The notes beneath the pieces were generated by a model. That model saw nothing but the letters and a program-made list of their open reading frames with translations, had not been told where the DNA came from and made no database searches. A stretch of 64,000 nucleotides of DNA, taken from positions 1-64,000 of the forward strand of contig MU385740.1 of the NCBI GenBank assembly GCA_022497155.1, in the 5' to 3' direction. Source of the stretch: Whalleya microplaca (Eukaryota > Ascomycota > Sordariomycetes > Xylariales > Xylariaceae). Below are positions 1 to 10,627 of the stretch, piece by piece; the stretch's first letter is position 1; every line of letters begins with the position of its first letter. The position numbers and the translations under genes were made by a program.

Positions 1-108
1 TTATATATAATTGATTTTTTAAAGTGCTCTTTCCTTTTATATATAATTGATTTTTTAAAGTGCTTTTTCCTTTTATATATAATTAATTTTTTAAAGTGCT
101 TTTTCCCT
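1..108. repeat. 36-bp tandem repeat, three copies
   Basis: Three nearly identical 36-bp units begin at 1, 37 and 73. Each starts TTATATATAATTGATTTTTT and continues AAAGTGCTCTTTCCTT. The array reaches the window edge, so the true copy number is unknown. Confidence 0.85.
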
Positions 109-250
109 TTTATTAGAACGCCCTACTTTTTTAAATCATTTATTTAATTTTACCTCACTTATTATACCCCTTTTTACTACACCCTTTATTATATATTACA
201 TATTACATAATTTAATTAATTTTCGCTATAATTATTATACCTATTACATC

Positions 251-860
251 CCGCGGTCGCATTTAATTAACTTTAATTAATTAATTAATATAATCGCGAA
301 ATAATCGACTTTTAAATAAATATAACCGGTAGCAAATATATAACCAATTTACTTTTTTTACCTTTATTATTCCTGTCATTTCCCGCAATCGCATTTAATT
401 AAATTTAATTAATTAATTAATATAATCGCGAAATAATCGACTTTTAAGCAAATGCGACCGGTAGTAAATATATAATTAATTTACTTTTTTCACTTTTATT
501 ACTTTTATCATTTCCCGCAATCGCATTTAATTAAATTTAATTAATTAATCGAAATAATCGCGAAATAATCGACTTTTAAATAAATGCGACTAGTAAAAAG
601 CTTATAATTAATTTACTTTTTTTATTTTTATTATTCCTATTATTTCCTGCGGTCGCATTTAATTAAATTTAATAAATTAATCGAAATAATTACAAAATAA
701 TCAACTTTTAAATAAATACAACCGGTAAAAAGCTTATATATAACCACTTCACTTTTTTACCTTTATTATTCCTGTTATTTTTTGCGGTCGCTTTTAATTA
801 AATTTACTTTATTAATCGAAATAATTACGAAATAATCAACCTTTAACTATATATTTATTT
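251..860. repeat. 132-bp AT-rich tandem satellite, about 4.6 copies
   Basis: Units begin at about 251, 383, 515, 647 and 782. Each opens with CCGCGGTCGCATTTAATTAA or a variant and contains a TTAATTAA run, then TCGCGAAATAATCGACTTTT, and ends with a pyrimidine-rich ATTCCTGTCATTTC. The first three periods are exactly 132 bp and the fourth is 135 bp; the last copy is truncated. Differences between copies are mostly C to T or G to A, as expected for RIP or deamination. It does not resemble a telomere repeat and there are no spacers as in CRISPR. Confidence 0.85.
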
Positions 861-1440
861 ATATTAAACCGATTATACTACTTAAAAACTACTTATAAGT
901 AACTGCTAGCTTAAGGTATAAGACGAAATATCTAGCTAGTAATTATTCGCTAACTATTATAAATAGATAACTTGAAATCTAATGCCGGAACTAAATCTTA
1001 ATATACGTTATTAAATAATTCCTAATCTAAAGGTCTAATTTCTACCACTAATTAAGCTAAAATAAATGCCCCTAAATAATCAATAAATAATTATATATTT
1101 ATTTTTTATAATATAAAATACCGATACTACTAAATCTATAGACGTAATAATAAATAAAAAAACTGCCGATAGTAATAATCTAAACCTTTTAATAAAATAA
1201 TAAAATAATTATAAAATAATCGGATATTAATAAGCTTTATAAAAAAAGCGTAAATTTTCGCAAGTTATAAAGCTTATATTAAAAAAGAATACAGTTAAGC
1301 TTTAGCTTTAGCTTTAGTCTAATAATTAAAAAGCATTAATTTTAGTACTAAAAATCGACGATCAAATTTAAAAATAACTATCCGCAAAAAACTAGGGTAT
1401 AATTGAAAATAACGCCGACAATAATACCGAAATAAATAAT

Positions 1441-1590
1441 AATAACCCTAAAAATAAAGATACTAATGCCGACAATCTTACGAGTAAAAATAATAATGCC
1501 GACAATTCTATTAATAAAAATAATAATGCCGATAACTTTATAAATAAAAATAATAATGCCGATAACTTTATAAATAAAAATAGTAATAAC
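1441..1590 (+). repeat. 30-bp minisatellite encoding a decayed 10-residue repeat
   Basis: The phrase TAATAATGCCGATAACTTTA recurs every 30 bp, with TAATGCC ending at 1470, 1500, 1530 and 1560. Because 30 is a multiple of three, the plus strand reads as a 10-residue repeat, NNADNFINKN or close variants, in one frame. This could be the remnant of a repetitive, Asn/Asp-rich protein gene whose surroundings have since decayed. No full gene can be reconstructed. Confidence 0.7.
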
Positions 1591-2795
1591 AATCGGTATT
1601 ATAATAAAAAATTCCAGATTATATTAAACTCGGATAATAATCCTAATCCTACTTTTTAAAACGATAACCGGAATAAATATAATAAAGCAATACCTAACTA
1701 TAAAGCTAATAACGATAACGAAAATAACGAGAACGATAAAAAAATAGATATAAATAATAAAGTTGCTATTATAACTATTAAAAACTCTACCGAAAAAAAA
1801 TAGCAATATATTAATACAAATTTACTACTTTTAAAAAGAAAAAATACCGACCTTAAGCCTAAAAAAGTTTAATTTACTATAAATAAAAAAGGCCGTAAAA
1901 CTATAGCTCGTAAAATACCTATTTTATTAATTAAAAAAAAACCTTAAAAATAAACAAAAAAAAAAACTCCTATTTCTAATGCGCCTAACACGCGGCAACC
2001 AAAAGCACGCAAATAAAAACCAGAAAATATGTAAAAAAATTATTTTATAATTATTTCATTAATTTAATTATAGTCGCTATTTTACGTAAGATTTATCGTT
2101 ATTAAAAAAACACCGACTTTTTAATTTCTAAAGCTGCTTTTTAACGACTCGTCCGGGAAGTTTTTTAGTAATTTAATATAAAATATAAATAGTAAACTTT
2201 TATTATATTTAGCTTTTAAAAAACAGCTAAATCTACTATAACGGAAATAATAAAAAATATAATTATTAATAAAATAATTATAAAATAATTTAATAAGTTT
2301 TTAATATTTAATTTAACTTATATTTATACTAATTAAGTTATATTATAAATTAAAAATATAATTTTAATAAAAATAGTTATTAGTTATTTTTTAACTTTAT
2401 AAAAAGTATAATTAAAAAATTATACGCCTGATTTATTAAAACGACAGATATACCGTAAAAAAATAGCTCGGAAAAATCGGGCGATATAAAAAAAAACGGC
2501 TTTAAAACAACATTAAATTATACTAGCTCGATAAACTTTAAAAAACCGAAAGATATAAAAAAAAAGTTAATAATTTAAAATTATAAAAAAATAATTTTTT
2601 ATAACTTAATTAAAGTAATAATTTAATAATATTTAGTTTTTAAAAAATACTAGCGTTTAAAATACGAAACTTTATATAAATATCTTTATTATTTATTAAT
2701 ATAAGTATTTAGGCATTTACTAATTTATACTAATATATAAGTTTCAGTTAATTATTTTATAATTATTTCGAAATTTTATCTGTCCCATTAATATA

Positions 2796-2945
2796 TATAT
2801 ATTTCCTATAGGAGTTTCATAGGAATATATAATAGGAAGGAAATTTTGTAAGAGTCCCACTACTAGCGTGGGACTTATATAGGAGTCCTATCACTTCCTA
2901 TGGGAATTGGTGGGAGTCCTATGGGACTCCCATATATAAGTCTAG
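2796..2945. repeat. Cluster of GAGTCC/GGACTC inverted motifs at the edge of the AT-rich block
   Basis: Several copies of TAGGAGT/ACTCCTA-type words lie here, including the near-perfect palindrome TGGGAGTCCTATGGGACTCC at about 2910-2930. The cluster ends in a TATATAAG box. It lies exactly where base composition changes from the AT block to ordinary sequence. It may be the end of a mobile element; no duplication could be found. Confidence 0.45.
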
Positions 2946-3956
2946 TCTACTCATAGTTAGGGACAGCATAGCTTGAGTGTAAGCCACCTAAAAGAGACAA
3001 CTTGGAAACCAGACTTTATTCATTCTAGCAATACTGCTTATAGGACTACATGTAAATAACACGTCAATTGCTGATAGTCATCAATCCGGTTGTGTGGCTA
3101 ATGCGACTCGCACTGTTTGTCTGTAATGCAGTCGAACCTCCCGCAGAGGTGTTTTGGACCCAATCCCTATCTAACACGACATATGAGTGTTCTTTTATTC
3201 AACAAGCTTGCGTGTGCATGTCAGCTCTTCCATCAACCCAACGAATTGATTGATTTGACTTGATTTGATAGAAGCGCTGGTATGTGTGTGTGGCTTTAAG
3301 GGGAGCAGCGGACGTAGGATTCCTGAGCCCCCCTATTTGGATTTTGCAGTCGGAATGACATGATAAATATACTATACACACACGAGTGTGTGTATATACT
3401 TGTGTAAGATTCCTGGATGCTTGATAAATACAATCAAGAATTGACTGTTCTGAACTAAGAACCATTGTATCTCGAAGTTCAACTGCAAGAGGGGTTATCA
3501 GGATGGTTACAAAGGCTCTGGGCCCTAGGGTAGATATTGGAGCTGGAATACAATAGCCTTTATCTTGGTAGTGTATGCTCAAGTATTCCATGTCAAGAAA
3601 CTGGACATTGGTGTTTAGCGAATTACTTCCTTAAGTATTGGACGGCCAGTTCTCGCTTTCTCTGGGTATACAATTGATATCTCTCATTTTCATTTTCATT
3701 TTATTCCTGCTTTATTTCTATTTGAACTATTCTAGCTTACGAGCTTGGTAGAGCTGATACGGCTGTTTAAGGGTGAATGGTTACTAGTTTCCCCAGTCAT
3801 TATCGTATCGCAACCGGTATTGGATACTTTGTGTACATCAATGGATGTCCATGTAAATCCATTGTCTGATATCTTATATGGGAGAATGGTATACTCTTTT
3901 CCTTGCCTTTCAACTCTTTCTTTCTTTTACTGTGTACATTGATATCTGCATCACCC
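2946..3956. other. No gene seen
   Basis: Balanced-composition DNA with no convincing gene. The 130-codon minus-strand frame at 3199-3591 has no recognisable domain and overlaps a CA/TG microsatellite near 3375-3400. A TTTTCA microsatellite lies near 3685-3705. Positions 3240-3290 (minus strand) share the words CAGCGCTT and CAAATCAA.TCAAATC with 59250-59270. Confidence 0.5.
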
Positions 3957-4371
3957 CTACACACGGTAGTCAATACGATTGCTGGCCTCCACCATGCTGC
4001 CCGGGTGAGGCATATGACTGCCACCTGGGTCATCCTTGTATAGACTCAGTGCCTTGGCTGGTAAGCCGAAAGCGTATTCAAGAGCGAATCTGATGAAGGG
4101 GATTGACGCGCATTCCCAAGAACTTTTAAATAGGGCTTTGACGTTTTCTGGTCCGCGGATGACATAGAACTCTCGCATGAGGATCCTGACTAGAACTGGT
4201 TGGGCACTCTGGAAGAACTTACTGTGGCAAGTCAGTGGTGACAATGAATGGGCAAATGGCATACGGTGTGCTTACTTTGGGTTTAAAACAAAAGTCCTCG
4301 GTTTCCACAGATACGTAATTGGCAGGCTTCCCAATAACGGGAAGAATTAGGGGAATGTCACGGGGACCCCA
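3957..4371 (-). pseudogene. Cytochrome P450 N-terminal fragment
   Basis: The minus strand encodes pieces typical of the N-terminal part of fungal microsomal P450s of the CYP7/8-like kind. One piece reads WGPRDIPLILPVIGKPANYV at about 4371-4310, followed by SVETEDFCFKPK and a GTAAGC intron donor. The next reads FFQSAQPVLVRILMREFYVI, then RGPENVKALFKSSW, FALEYAFGLPAKALSLY and NRIDYRV, ending at 3957. The heme-binding Cys region, I-helix and ExxR are absent. The frame is closed just upstream by TAG and downstream by TAG, and nothing P450-like continues to 3600. The splice acceptor needed is a weak AAG. I read it as a truncated relic of about 130 residues. Family assignment is from memory of motif style, not a search. 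Confidence 0.6.
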
Positions 4372-6545
4372 TTGATACTATCATGCTTCTTATACGCCGA
4401 AGAACTGTCACATCTAGTGGTACTCCAATGCTGGAGCATGGCGATTAGAAGTAGAAAAAGGACCCCTTTGTTTACTGCGCCTAGTGGAAGAAGATCGTAC
4501 TACATGGTACGATATTGATATATTGTCGTAAGTCGAGCTAGTCTTGATTGCTTTCTGGAAAAGAGAGTTGATGCAATTACAGCCTGAGGTAGGCACTATT
4601 GTAGTCTAAGATGAGATTTATACGGTCCTGTCATAGTGTCAGAATAGACCCAAGATGCAAGGGCTCAAATAATAATCACTAGGTATGGTGACTGAAGGGG
4701 CAAAGAAAATATTGAGTGAGGCAAAAAAGATGCTTCGTGCGTTTCAAGTAACACAGTTTGCTATGCCCCTCCAATATGCTGCTGTTACACCTGGGACTCA
4801 GGATAGGGCAGCTAGGAAAAGTACAAATGCTGACTATTAGTTGCTATAATGATATTAATAGGGCATCTCCGTGACAATTCTATTTTTGCAAGTATACGCG
4901 TAAGTGACTAATCTTCCAACTAACTGATAGAATAGGTAATAAGCGAAGAAGGCGATGTGAGTCCAGCGGTGATATGTATCAAGACGTGTATACGTGGACT
5001 GGGCTGCCACCAATTGGAGTCATCACTAGCCTCACCGAAGGGTATTTGGTTTTGTTGCCTTCATCAAAACAGGTCATCTGCCATGATGGTAATTATTACT
5101 GGACCCTACGGGAGATCAAAAGTGAATACTCAAGCCAAATTGGAACCTTACGCCGCCCCAATGGAGGCGGAAAAGCTACAGCCAGGAGCATTAGTGTTAC
5201 CTAGGATTCTTTGTTATGTTTTGCATACAGAGATATTTTAAAGAACAACCTTCTAGTTAGTTCTTCGTTCAACAACTATGTTGTTTTGCTACCTCATACG
5301 TTCATCTCGACACAGTTGGCTTGACATACGCATAATTGGTTACTTGGCCTCTCCTGATCCCCAGACCTGCATTTTGAGGCTCATTTTCCTTAAAAGGCTG
5401 TTTCCAGTTGGTGCACTAGGCTAAGTACCGGTATATGGTAGCATGACTACTACTTTGGGCCATCAAGAGGCTACAAAACTCATCGAGTTGTCTGGACAGA
5501 TTCATATGTGCGGTATGCCTGTAAGTAAAGGGACCCGAAACTTTTTCTCTGAAGGCGTCTGACCACCATGCAGGAGCACATAGAGTCTTGACTGGCTCAG
5601 CTGCTTCGTGGCGTGCTTAGAAATAAGACTCACACGTCAGAAATATTGACGCCTAGATAATATATTTCTAATTTTTGCTGCTGCCTGCATATATGCTGAT
5701 ACTGGTATTGTGTACCACATCTGCTATTTCCTCTATCTAAACCTGGCTGCTCTGCTTGCCAGTTCTCCATATCTTTTTGGTTGAAACATCTATTCTGACT
5801 GGCCCCCAACTAATAGTAGATATATCTACCCTGCGGTACTTTTTATTGAGAAACATAAATAGCTTTTGTTTCAACAATACATGCTACTTGAGCTAATTAT
5901 TTGAGGCTATTACTGCTGTTAAACTTTCTGATTATAGTGTCTGGTCACGGTAAAAACCCGCTATATAATATATCGAACTATATATAGCTTAATACCCCTA
6001 TTAATAGCGAAGGCAAGTAGTAGTCCAAAAAGGCCACGGATCTGAAAAGGTTTACCTATCAGAAAGGAGGTGCTGAGGGAGGGTTCGAAATATAGGAGAT
6101 ATACATCCATTTGCCAGCATCCCACATCAGGTGGGACCTAGTCAGAATAGCCATCTATCCAGTCAGTATTTACGTTTGACTACCTCGTTGGGAAGTGCCA
6201 TCATAACTGTGGAAATTTTATGATGATGTGTGTACTGTTAGCATGACTACTAGGTAGACTACTCACCTCTGAAAGGGCACTAAATATAAAAATATCTAAC
6301 TAGGGTAGTACCTAAGGTACTTGATCTCTTAAGCTAGCTTATGCGATCTGAGGCGTTGGGGTGGCCCGTGCCCGGACTAGATTAGGTAGGTGACTCTCAA
6401 TCAATAGGTAGCTAAAGTAGCTTATTAGGACCACCTCTATTCTGTATTACAACCTCTTTTACCTCAATTACCTTGCCATCTGTCTCACTCCCAAACTACA
6501 CCCCTGCAGAGTGTACTCGTATTCGGATACCGTTGTCACGTTCGG
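4372..6545. other. No gene seen
   Basis: No supportable gene in 2.1 kb. Two overlapping plus-strand frames at 4957-5241 and 4974-5204 are under 100 codons. The second (containing LPPIGVITSLTEGYLVLLPS) looks slightly protein-like but matches nothing I know. Confidence 0.45.
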
Positions 6546-6889
6546 GAGGCGCCTTTCAAAAAAAAAAAAAAAAAACAAAGGCCATACTATAGCCCCTGCC
6601 GGCTGCCTGGCACGTGGGGACCCTGCTGTAGCAGCTATAGCTAAAGATCCCTATCACGGTATATATGATACAACATGGACGCTATAGCCTATCCTATAGT
6701 GACTATCATTCGCTTAACTATATACTTATTATATGGCTTGTGTCCTGCTGTAATTCAGTGTCCAACCATAATTGTAAGAGGCAAGACCCTGCGGAGCTTT
6801 TCTTTCGCACAAACTCGGGCTTTGCGGAGACAGCTGCACCAGGGGTTGTGGTTACTGTGGTATGGTCATGTCTTTTGAAGGCGCCTCCG
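6546..6889. repeat. Inverted-repeat element with an internal A18 run
   Basis: GGAGGCGCCTTTCAAAA at 6546 is mirrored by TTTTGAAGGCGCCTCC ending at 6889. A second matched patch follows inside: CCATACTATAG on the left against the complement of CTGTGGTATGG on the right. The left arm is interrupted by an uninterrupted run of about 18 A. The 344-bp span is a size expected for a MITE or fold-back element. I could not see a clean target duplication, so the outer ends are uncertain. Short open frames across it look incidental. Confidence 0.5.
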
Positions 6890-6949
6890 TACACACCATG
6901 TATCTCTATCGTACCTACTGTTAGTACTACTTGCTCTAGCTTATCTTTC

Positions 6950-7199
6950 GCCCAGAGGGCGTTGCGCTTTAAAACTTATCAAAACCCCTAATAAAAAGAA
7001 ACTCCGGTGGAGTATAACAGTAACATGACTTTCAGTATATCTCATCATAAGTCGAAGTACTATTGCTACAGAAACAACTAGATATATGCTTAACGAATCT
7101 ACATTGACACGGCAGTATTTAAGGTGGCAGCGGATGTTCATCAGGATTTTATATTACTAGAGGTTTTGACTAGTTTTAAAGCGCAACGCCCTCTGGGCG
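6950..7199. repeat. 250-bp fold-back element with 41-bp terminal inverted repeats
   Basis: The left arm from 6950 starts CGCCCAGAGGGCGTTGCGCT and continues TTAAAACTTATCAAAACCCCT. The right arm, ending at 7199, is its reverse complement with only three mismatches in 41 positions. The 168-bp centre codes for nothing recognisable. This is the architecture of a non-autonomous DNA transposon (MITE). No convincing target duplication is visible at the flanks, so the superfamily is unassigned. Confidence 0.7.
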
Positions 7200-9121
7200 C
7201 GAGGAAGCGAATTTAGCCTGGATCTTAACAACGACAGCAACCAGATACAATACAATACACGAGAATCATCATATCCTGGCATCCCTTGTGGGATTCTCGG
7301 TCCCACCTTAATGCAATCCTTACAAACATGGATATCGACGACTTGCATGAATGAAGCAGGCTGGGCTGTCTTTCTTTACCGAATTTATGCATGTACGATG
7401 ACCAACATGTCAGTCCTGGCAAATCGGCGCCTACACAGGCACTTCCGGTATTATGTAGTAGGATAGCTGGTATAATTAGGTATACTGGGCTTGCACACCT
7501 GCTGATCGTTGTTGTAACTTGTGCCTATCTGTAGAGGGACTCATTGGCCAAAACTGAGAACAGCCTGTCCATGTTGGAAAGGAATCCTTTGTATGTGTGC
7601 AGACGGCTCAGCAAATGATTGTGACCTGAGATTGTAACACTACAGCCTGCTCCAAATGGTACCTTAGGTACCTCGGCAGTGACATATCTTGTGCTAGAGA
7701 CTACTGCATTTTTCGATGTACATGCAGTGTACCTACTTTATTTGATGTGATATGTCAGCAGAGTGGGGAGTATATGTGCCCATAGTACGGCCCGTTCCGC
7801 CAGGATTAAAGGGACTCCCATCAACTGCTACTGCGTGTATAAATGCACCTGTGAATTATGTGTACATGATTTGCCGACAGTCATTCAGCAGGATTTTGGT
7901 GCATGGAAGTCTATGCATGTTGGCTGTAAGTTACGTGCCTGATGCTCTTTTTATGATATTTTGGTTGCAGGTGTAGTTTTAAGAGAGACCACAGGCAGGA
8001 ATGTGCGAACACGCCACGCGAAAGGCTCTGTTTCGATATTACAGCCGTCCCTGTACTCCATGTAGCGCTGACGAAGAAAAAACTCTCTTTGGCACTGGAA
8101 AGTCGATATAGGCAGATAGATCTTCGTCCTCAGGGACATGAACAAACTCATCATCATCATGTATGTGCAGATAGGCGTACGATAATGATCAGGTTGCTAT
8201 GGGCGCTACTAAGCGTTATTAAGTAAATATCACACTGTTGGCTACAAGTTGGCATAGTGGCTGTATGGCGAAGATAGAATAGTCGATGTAATTGGTGGGT
8301 CTGTTAGAGACTGCTTGGCATGGATAACCGATATGTCCATCCTTTGTCCAGCTGCATCTTTATCATCATGGCTGTACTGCATTCCCCGCTTGTAACCATG
8401 AGTTTATCCTATTAGAAGGCTCTAGCCTACTTTTATTGGCCCGAGATCTATTCATGATACGATCTCATTAGTGACACAAGCTATCGTTGGTGTTATAACT
8501 GGTCGTTAGGAAGGCACTTCAATGTAAAGCTCAAAAGATTGGGAAGTGTATCATAACACTCTAGGCCTTCCTCTAATACGAACACAGCCCCTAGGTAACA
8601 CTGAATGTATCAGCACCTCGCGGGCGCGATTAGGCTTACATGCTTAGCATTTTCCACTAAGCGGCATACTACTGAATCACTTCCGGGAAACAATGTTTCT
8701 CTTTACTCCATCTACCCTTATCTGAAACCTTTTGTGGACCAGGGCATGCAGTTATACCAAAGAATATTAATAGAATTCAAATTGATAATAAAGCCACAAG
8801 CGACGCATTGATATCCCCGAATAGACTAAAGACAACAAAAAGTGCTCGAGTTACAATTTCTAGTCTTAATGTATGGGGTAGCGATGGTAGATGAATCGAT
8901 TACCTAATTAATAGACTAAGTAGTCTCACGTGTCAGGAGGTTAACCATTATGAGTATATATCACATCTCTTATTTGCTGTTGATCAAGTGTTTCTGAAAT
9001 GAAAGAGTACATGTATACATGTGTAGTTCTAGCAAGTAGAGAAGACAGTGCACGAAAATGTATCTATAAACTATCCCCGAGGGACTAAAATAATACCAGA
9101 CGTTACCCAGAACTCGTCCTA
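7200..9121. other. No gene seen; one short acidic coding-like stretch
   Basis: No complete gene. On the minus strand near 8165-8040, one frame reads HDDDEFVHVPEDEDLSAYID followed by FPVPKRVFSSSALHGVQGRL and a stop. It has the look of a decayed exon but no family could be assigned. Confidence 0.4.
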
Positions 9122-10627
9122 TTATACGTCCAACCATGGATGCAAATGCTCATCATGCTGAGTATGCGAAACAGATGGGTCTGACTCTCTAACGGTCGTG
9201 ATCTCAATTTCCGTTGTCCTGAGTATCCCGTGGTGGTTATACATAGCGGATTCCTCATGTTGGATTTGTTCATGTTCGCTCCGAGTTTTGACAGGTTCTA
9301 GTTCTGTGAGAGATACTCCGATGTTTTCCTCCATTCTACTATATTCCCCAATGGGCACTCCTCTGCGAGCCGTCTGAGGCCAGGAATGCCTTTGGTTTCC
9401 TTGTGATAAGAGATTTTGCGGACCACCCAGCTTTCTTTTCTTTGGTGGTAGTAGAGTATTGAGAATAGATACCAAGCCTAGGCCACGGAATGCTATGGGG
9501 AGTGCCGGAACGTAAAAGACCAGTTGCGCAGTCGTTACCTCCGCAATACCCCAGATTAGGTATCCGGAGTATGCAAATGTAGTGTCGAGAGAGGAGCTTA
9601 AGTTGAATGCAGACGCAACCCGGCCAGCGGCACACACACATGCTCTGTCATTGACAGGAAAAGCCGTTAGAACTACCATGTCGTTAAAGGGGTTGGAAAT
9701 GGATAGAAACTTACATTAGTCCCACAGAGAAAACAACCGAAACGCCGAGTTTCTGTCGAATAGACAATGATAATTTCCAAATCACTCCATGTGGGAGTGC
9801 TAGGATTATGATGTCGAAAATTAAGTTGAAGCTGGTGATGAAGAGGTTGAAGGCGTTTATATTGATGCAGGTACCCGGAACCCATCGACGCCATATTCGT
9901 TCTCGTGGGGTACAAGCAAAATTAATTACTACAATGATTGCAATATATAATAGAGCATTTGCGAAAATCATGCCGTGGCATATCCTATAGAATAGGTTGC
10001 GGGCATACCTAGGAACGAATAGATGAGCCCATTCTAGGAGAATTGATATCTTGATCAACATCAATGCACAACAGTAGAGTATGGTTGCGAGAACATAGTC
10101 CTATGTAGTGTGAGTGACTTGGTTTCAGGGACTTAGACTGTTTCAAACTGACATAGATAAATCCTTCTATGTCCTTCAATCGAATACTCCACTGGTAAAC
10201 GAAGAAGCCAATGCCATGTGGTATGGTGATCAATACGCAGCTTCCAGCAATATAAAACCCCTATGCCATTATGGTTAGCATGACACTATTGATATACTCG
10301 AATAAGGAAGATATTACCTACAAATGCTAGGAGTGCTAGGTCTAGTGTGCATAGATAAGTTAGTTATCCAGACACTCCCAAATGAGGCACAATAAACATA
10401 CAGTCTTCAAGCCGAACCCTCTTTACACAACACACCCTTGTATAGCATCGTACTAGTGCAAATAGTGTTGTCGTAGCCATGCATGTGGCGATGACTCCCA
10501 TGGCTAATCGGTTGCTATTAGAGGGGTTATCGAAATCGGGTATCGCGCCTTCTGGAGGTGGATATAAGGCAGGAGAATTTAGGATAGCCTCCAGTTGGGC
10601 AGCGAGGAGAGTCTCGTTGGATCCCAT
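9122..10627 (-). CDS. SAT4-type fungal rhodopsin-domain membrane protein
   Basis: A multi-exon minus-strand gene for an integral membrane protein of the fungal rhodopsin-domain (SAT4/PTH11-like) class. Exon 1 starts at the ATG at 10627 and contains a first membrane segment (LAMGVIATCMATTTLFALVR) and the basic/acidic link VKRVRLEDC. Later exons give ITIPHGIGFFVYQWSIRLKD, then LMLIKISILLEWAHLF, the NALLYIAIIVVINFACTP segment, and FNLIFDIIILALPHGVIWKL followed by SLSIRQKLGVS, the characteristic loop. After a GTAAGT..CAG intron at about 9715-9645 the last exon carries ACVCAAGRVASAF and a long hydrophilic Glu/Ser/Thr-rich tail ending at 9122. Introns near 10374-10262 (donor GTGTCT) and 10167-10108 (donor GTCAGT) use weak donors. 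Such proteins are often proposed plasma-membrane sensors; the ligand is unknown. Confidence 0.75.

Larger units (their letters stand above)
1..2780. repeat. AT-rich, RIP-like degraded block
   Basis: This stretch is almost entirely A and T, rich in TpA, with stop codons in every frame, and contrasts sharply with the balanced composition after about 2.8 kb. Such blocks in Pezizomycotina are normally old transposons or satellites degraded by repeat-induced point mutation (C to T in duplicated DNA). Surviving G and C often sit in CpG (many CCGA, TCGC, GCGA), which fits a process that mainly attacks CpA. No gene or transposase domain can be read. Short open frames at 1392-1592 and 1624-1806 on the minus strand are low-complexity products of the base composition. 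A RIP index over this block is the deciding test. Confidence 0.7.

Noticed and set aside
251..860. CRISPR-like periodic array
   Set aside because: Units are contiguous tandem copies without unique spacers, and the organism is a eukaryote.
1..2780. Telomere or mitochondrial insertion
   Set aside because: No TTAGGG-type repeats and no recognisable mitochondrial gene; AT richness with satellites fits RIP heterochromatin better.
3199..3591. 130-codon minus-strand frame
   Set aside because: Passes through a CA/TG microsatellite and has no family features.
4957..5241. Two overlapping plus-strand frames
   Set aside because: Mutually exclusive, short, and without recognisable domains.
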